A stretch of DNA of 20,513 nt from Monoraphidium neglectum (Eukaryota > Chlorophyta > Chlorophyceae > Sphaeropleales > Selenastraceae), in contig NW_014013549.1 in assembly GCF_000611645.1 (NCBI RefSeq), positions 26,357 through 46,869 on the forward strand, in the 5' to 3' direction. Position 1 is the stretch's first letter; every line of letters starts with the position of its first letter. Positions 17,735 to 20,513 of this stretch are shown here, piece by piece. The translations under genes were made by a program, and so were the position numbers. A model generated the notes under the pieces. The model worked only from the letters and a program-made list of their open reading frames with translations. It did not search any database and was not told the origin of the DNA.

Positions 17735-17903
17735 CCTCGCGAGGTGGACACCAACAGCCGCAGCCCCCACATGTGCTGCCTGGTGGTGGATGGGAGAGAA
17801 AAGGTAATCCCATTTCATGACAAACAACCTATCACCAACCTTACTCAGCAGTTGCTGGGTCTGCAACCAAGGCTTGTAGGTAGCCAGTCAGTCAATCAAG
17901 ATC
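17735..17903 (-). repeat. Duplicated 3' flank of the RAP gene, right copy
   Basis: Counterpart of 13236-13418, directly after the stop codon of the right RAP gene. It marks the left border of the right duplication unit at roughly 17735; similarity fades to the left of that. Confidence 0.6.
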
Positions 17904-19442
17904 TCAGGTGGCCGCTGCAGGCCCTGCTCCAGGCGGTCTGCCAGGCCCCAGCCGCTGCAATGCTGCCTCAACCTGTTGCCGCAGGTGCGCCGTCTGCCGA
18001 GCTGCGTCCCTACGCATCCTGTTCCATTCCCACCAGGGCACAGACACCACCACGAAGCCACGCGCCGCCAGCGCCCTGTTGCGCGCCAGCGTCTCGCCCG
18101 TCAGCTGCCCGTCTGGCAGCAGAAAGTGGGTCGGGCCGTCCGCCTCGATGGCCAGCCGCCGCCCGCTGGCCGTGTGTGTCGCGGTGACATCCACGCTGTA
18201 GGCGCCGTCTTTTGTGCGCACCTCCTGGCAGCAGGCGGCCAGGCATGGCAGGCGCTGTGCGCACGCAAACACGCCCTGCTCGATCACTGTCCTGCGCTGC
18301 TGGGCCGCCTGTTGCAACATCTGCTCCCACGAATCCGCGCACTGCTGCAGCTGCTGCAGCGATAATGTGCCTGCCAGCCCGACGCTGCCTGGCTGGCAAT
18401 CCAGCAGCCACAGATGGACCTGCCAGAGCTGGTTGCGGTGGGCCTCCATGGACCCTGCTTCCCACAAGCAACTTCCTGCCAGCTGCTCGCTCAGTGACAC
18501 GACCTGCTGCGCCAGTTGCTGCTGGTCCGCTACCGCTACAGCCCAGCACAGGTTGCAGATGTCTTGGGCGCTTGGGGTGGATCCCTGCTCCTGAGCAGCA
18601 GCCACAAGCGCCACAAACAGCGGCGCTTCAAAGATGCCCAGCCTGGCTGCCGCCAATGCCGTGCTGCTAACCTCCTGTGGAGCCATATCTGCCACCCGCT
18701 GCAGCGCGGCCCTAATCAGCGGGCCAACCAGCTCATTGGGGCGCATGCTCAACTCTGACAGCGCCCACAAGCTGTAGCTGATGGCCTGCGGTGCCATGCC
18801 TTCCACGAACCGAAGGCCGACGGCGGCGTCTGCCAGCTGCAGCAGAGCCACCTCAACCCTGGTTAACTGCGTTGCAGAGCGCCACGCCGCTGCAAAGTCT
18901 GCTTTACGCTTGGCTGCTGCCCACAGCGTGTTGGAGAAATCCTGCGAGGTCTCTGCGTTAGCAACCAGTGCCTCCAAAAGCCTCTGCCAGTCCAAGGTTG
19001 ACAGCGGCAGCCCCATGCTGGCCACTGCCCACAGCGTGTTGGACAGGGCCTGCGGCGTTGCTGCCTGCCGCTGCTGCACCAACTTCTCGGCCAGCCTCTG
19101 CACCTGCTGCTCACTAATTTTTTGCCTGCCATCGTTCCACAGCAGCGCTGTGGCGTACAAAGTCATTGACAAATGCTGCGCCGCTGCCTCCGCAAGATTG
19201 CCCACCAGCCGGTCCAGGCAGACGTCAAGCAGCAGTGGGTCTGCATACTCCGCCTTGCCACATGCCCACATGATGTTGGCCAGGGCCTGATGCCCGCATG
19301 CGTCGAATCGTGGCTGCAGCCGTGCCCACAGCCGCCGCAGCAGCGGGTGAAAGCGGGCGGGCGGCGTGCCTGTGCTGATGATGTGCCCTACCCTGCTGAA
19401 TGCTGCTGCAATGTGGATGCAGTCAAAGCTGTCGCCATGCTT
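17904..19442 (-). CDS. RAP-domain protein, tandem paralogue (open C-terminal part)
   Basis: Frame open from just after a TAG at 19443-19445 to TGA at 17904, 512 codons; the first in-frame ATG is at 19269-19271 (MWACGKAEYADP), leaving 455 residues. It is collinear with the left RAP protein: the FHPLLRRLWARLQP block, one 38-residue repeat unit (18996-19109), the DWQRLLEALVA and NTLWAAAKRKADF units, the region around VEGMAPQ, LWQVHLWLLDCQPGS, and a complete RAP domain (17970-18203) with RLAIEADGPTHFLL and VVVSVPWWEW. Four repeat units present in the left copy are absent. The coding half is well kept while its 5' part is broken (see the next entry), so it may be a recently disabled gene, a shorter protein started at an internal ATG, or a gene with an intron I cannot place. 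Confidence 0.65.
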   Translation of the reverse strand, partial: KHGDSFDCIHIAAAFSRVGHIISTGTPPARFHPLLRRLWARLQPRFDACGHQALANIMWACGKAEYADPLLLDVCLDRLVGNLAEAAAQHLSMTLYATALLWNDGRQKISEQQVQRLAEKLVQQRQAATPQALSNTLWAVASMGLPLSTLDWQRLLEALVANAETSQDFSNTLWAAAKRKADFAAAWRSATQLTRVEVALLQLADAAVGLRFVEGMAPQAISYSLWALSELSMRPNELVGPLIRAALQRVADMAPQEVSSTALAAARLGIFEAPLFVALVAAAQEQGSTPSAQDICNLCWAVAVADQQQLAQQVVSLSEQLAGSCLWEAGSMEAHRNQLWQVHLWLLDCQPGSVGLAGTLSLQQLQQCADSWEQMLQQAAQQRRTVIEQGVFACAQRLPCLAACCQEVRTKDGAYSVDVTATHTASGRRLAIEADGPTHFLLPDGQLTGETLARNRALAARGFVVVSVPWWEWNRMRRDAARQTAHLRQQVEAALQRLGPGRPPGAGPAAAT

Positions 19443-19998
19443 CTACTCCAAGCGCTCAAGCTCCTGCAGTGTTGAGGAGCGCTTGATCCAGCTGGTCAGC
19501 CGCCTCGTGTCGCGCCCCCTGCCGCTAGCGCGGCGGGGGCCCTGGCTTCTGCTGCTGCGACCTCCGCCACGCCCTATGGGGTTGCGATTGTCCTTGCCGT
19601 TGTTGTCGTTGCTGTCAGGGCTGCTTGAATGGGGGCTGAGGCCGCTGGACAAGGGTCTGCTGCTTTCGCCCCTGCCGCTGCGTTGGCCTCGGCCTCTGCC
19701 TCTGCTCTGTCCTCTGCTGCCGTTGCCGCGGCCGCTAGCGTGGGCGATGCCACCCTCTCTGCTGCCACCACTGGTGCTGCGGCTTTGCGATGTCTTGCCA
19801 TTGCCAGCAGAGGAAGAGCTTGTGTTGACACCTCCAGCTCTCGGGGTACAGGTGTCACCAGCTGCAGGCTCTGCTGGCACACAGGGGTGTGGCTTGCTGA
19901 CTCTCTCGCTCTTCCGCAAGTTGAGTGTTGCGGGTGGCCCTGTACGATTGTTTGAGAAAGGCCGCACCTGAAGAGGACGCTGCAGACGCCTTGTTCAT
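19443..19998 (-). pseudogene. Disrupted 5' part of the right RAP copy
   Basis: Aligned by eye to the left copy, this segment holds an apparently good start (ATG at 19996-19998, MNKASAASSSG, transit-peptide-like), then a TGA at 19855-19857. The homologous frame resumes in another phase at ELEVSTQALPLL, runs through an Ala/Glu-rich region to a TAG at 19574-19576, and shifts again to the frame holding RRLTSWIKRSSTLQELERLE. It then meets a TAG at 19443-19445, where the left copy has CAG (Gln). Several independent lesions argue for decay; a single intron removing all of them is conceivable (the last TAG itself creates an AG acceptor). Confidence 0.6.
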
Positions 19999-20130
19999 TG
20001 GTGGGCACAACTACACCGGCAGCACTAGTGCAAGCGTTGACCGCCGTTGCGCAAGCCGCAAGTGACGCAGATCCCAGGCGCTCACCGGAGACAGCTGCGC
20101 GCGGTGTGTGCCAGCAGGCCTTGCTGTACC

Positions 20131-20513
20131 GGTGAAGGCTTGAGCTCAACGATATCATTGCTTGGCTGGTTTACACTGTAGACTGTAGACTTCTACTTAC
20201 AACGTCGTCTGGACCGAGCTGATGGCGTGATCGTCGCAGTGTGAACAAGCTGCGATCGACTGTACATTGCCAATCTATGATAAATTTCCTTGTGCACCGG
20301 AGTCCACTTCGACAACGGCACATGACATGTGTGTGCAGTGCAATGCTGCATGTGCGAGCGACGCCCGGACTTTCGTTCTGTTCAGGCTGTGTGCTTGTGT
20401 GCGAACCAAGGCATCCCGGCGTCTGAAACTGCCGTAACATACTTTTACTGCAGTAAGTTCTGCTTGGTCAAAGTATCACGTCGTATCTCTTTCTGCCAGT
20501 GTTCACTACGACT
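20131..20513. other. Upstream sequence of the right RAP copy; nothing recognised
   Basis: Less GC-rich than most of the window, with only short chance open frames. It presumably holds promoter or intergenic DNA of the right RAP copy. I see no RNA gene or mobile element. Confidence 0.4.

Larger units (their letters stand above)
13236..20130 (-). repeat. Tandem duplication of a RAP-domain gene
   Basis: Two head-to-tail units, 13236-16110 and 17735-20130, share the 3' flank, the RAP domain, the helical region, the N-terminal low-complexity region and about 100 bases of 5' flank. The left unit is longer, largely because of four extra 114-bp repeat units. They are separated by a 1.6-kb spacer that does not look duplicated. 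Confidence 0.8.

Noticed and set aside
17078..17866. Minus-strand open frame of 262 codons downstream of the right RAP gene
   Set aside because: Arg/Pro/Ala-rich chance composition, no motif, and part of it lies in the duplicated 3' flank. No homologous frame continues next to the left copy.
19443..19445. TAG read as Gln under a variant nuclear code, as in some ulvophytes
   Set aside because: It would repair one lesion only. The TGA at 19855 and the frame changes remain, and other genes here end cleanly at TAA and TGA with full-length family matches.
1..20513. CRISPR array, insertion sequence, or bacterial operon
   Set aside because: Intron-rich eukaryotic genes throughout. The only regular repeats are microsatellites, protein-coding 114-bp units and one 29-bp pair.

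Overview
The window reads as nuclear DNA of a green alga (Chlorophyta, probably Chlorophyceae). It is GC-rich, its genes are broken by many short GT-AG introns, and it carries algal gene types: a CHASE-domain receptor coupled to a TKL-type protein kinase, a nucleotide-cyclase-like membrane protein, and two RAP-domain proteins with 38-residue helical repeats of the OPR kind. GT and CAG/CAC microsatellites lie in introns. All exon models were built by eye from reading frame, splice sites and phase; no alignment or transcript was available.

Layout. (1) 1-5637, minus strand: a multi-exon receptor kinase cut off by the left edge of the window. It has a membrane segment, an extracytoplasmic CHASE sensor, a second membrane segment, a Gly-rich linker and a kinase N-lobe. 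(2) 5638-6491: spacer with the kinase gene's upstream region. (3) 6492-7778, minus: a compact five-exon CPBP/CAAX-type intramembrane protease of 161 residues, complete and phase-consistent. (4) 7779-8038: short divergent promoter region. (5) 8039-10466, plus: a protein with a class III nucleotide-cyclase-like domain that lacks the expected catalytic residues, followed by a hydrophobic multi-pass C-terminus. (6) 10467-13235: about 2.8 kb with no gene I can support. (7) 13236-16110 and 17735-20130: a tandem duplication, both copies on the minus strand, of a RAP-domain gene. The left copy is long and has five near-perfect 38-residue repeats. The right copy has one such repeat, an open C-terminal half, and a 5' part broken by stops and frame changes. 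(8) 20131-20513: upstream sequence with nothing recognised.

Functional links. The first three genes all encode membrane proteins, two with signalling-type domains (CHASE-kinase and pseudo-cyclase); the protease and cyclase-like genes are divergent neighbours that could share a promoter. I see no evidence that they form one pathway. RAP/OPR proteins in algae usually act on organelle RNA, and the two copies here look like a rapidly evolving family caught during repeat expansion and decay of one copy. The most unusual items are the pseudo-cyclase with its membrane domain after the cyclase fold, the CHASE-TKL receptor with a 24-base exon encoding the kinase glycine loop, and the repeat expansion and decay in the RAP pair.
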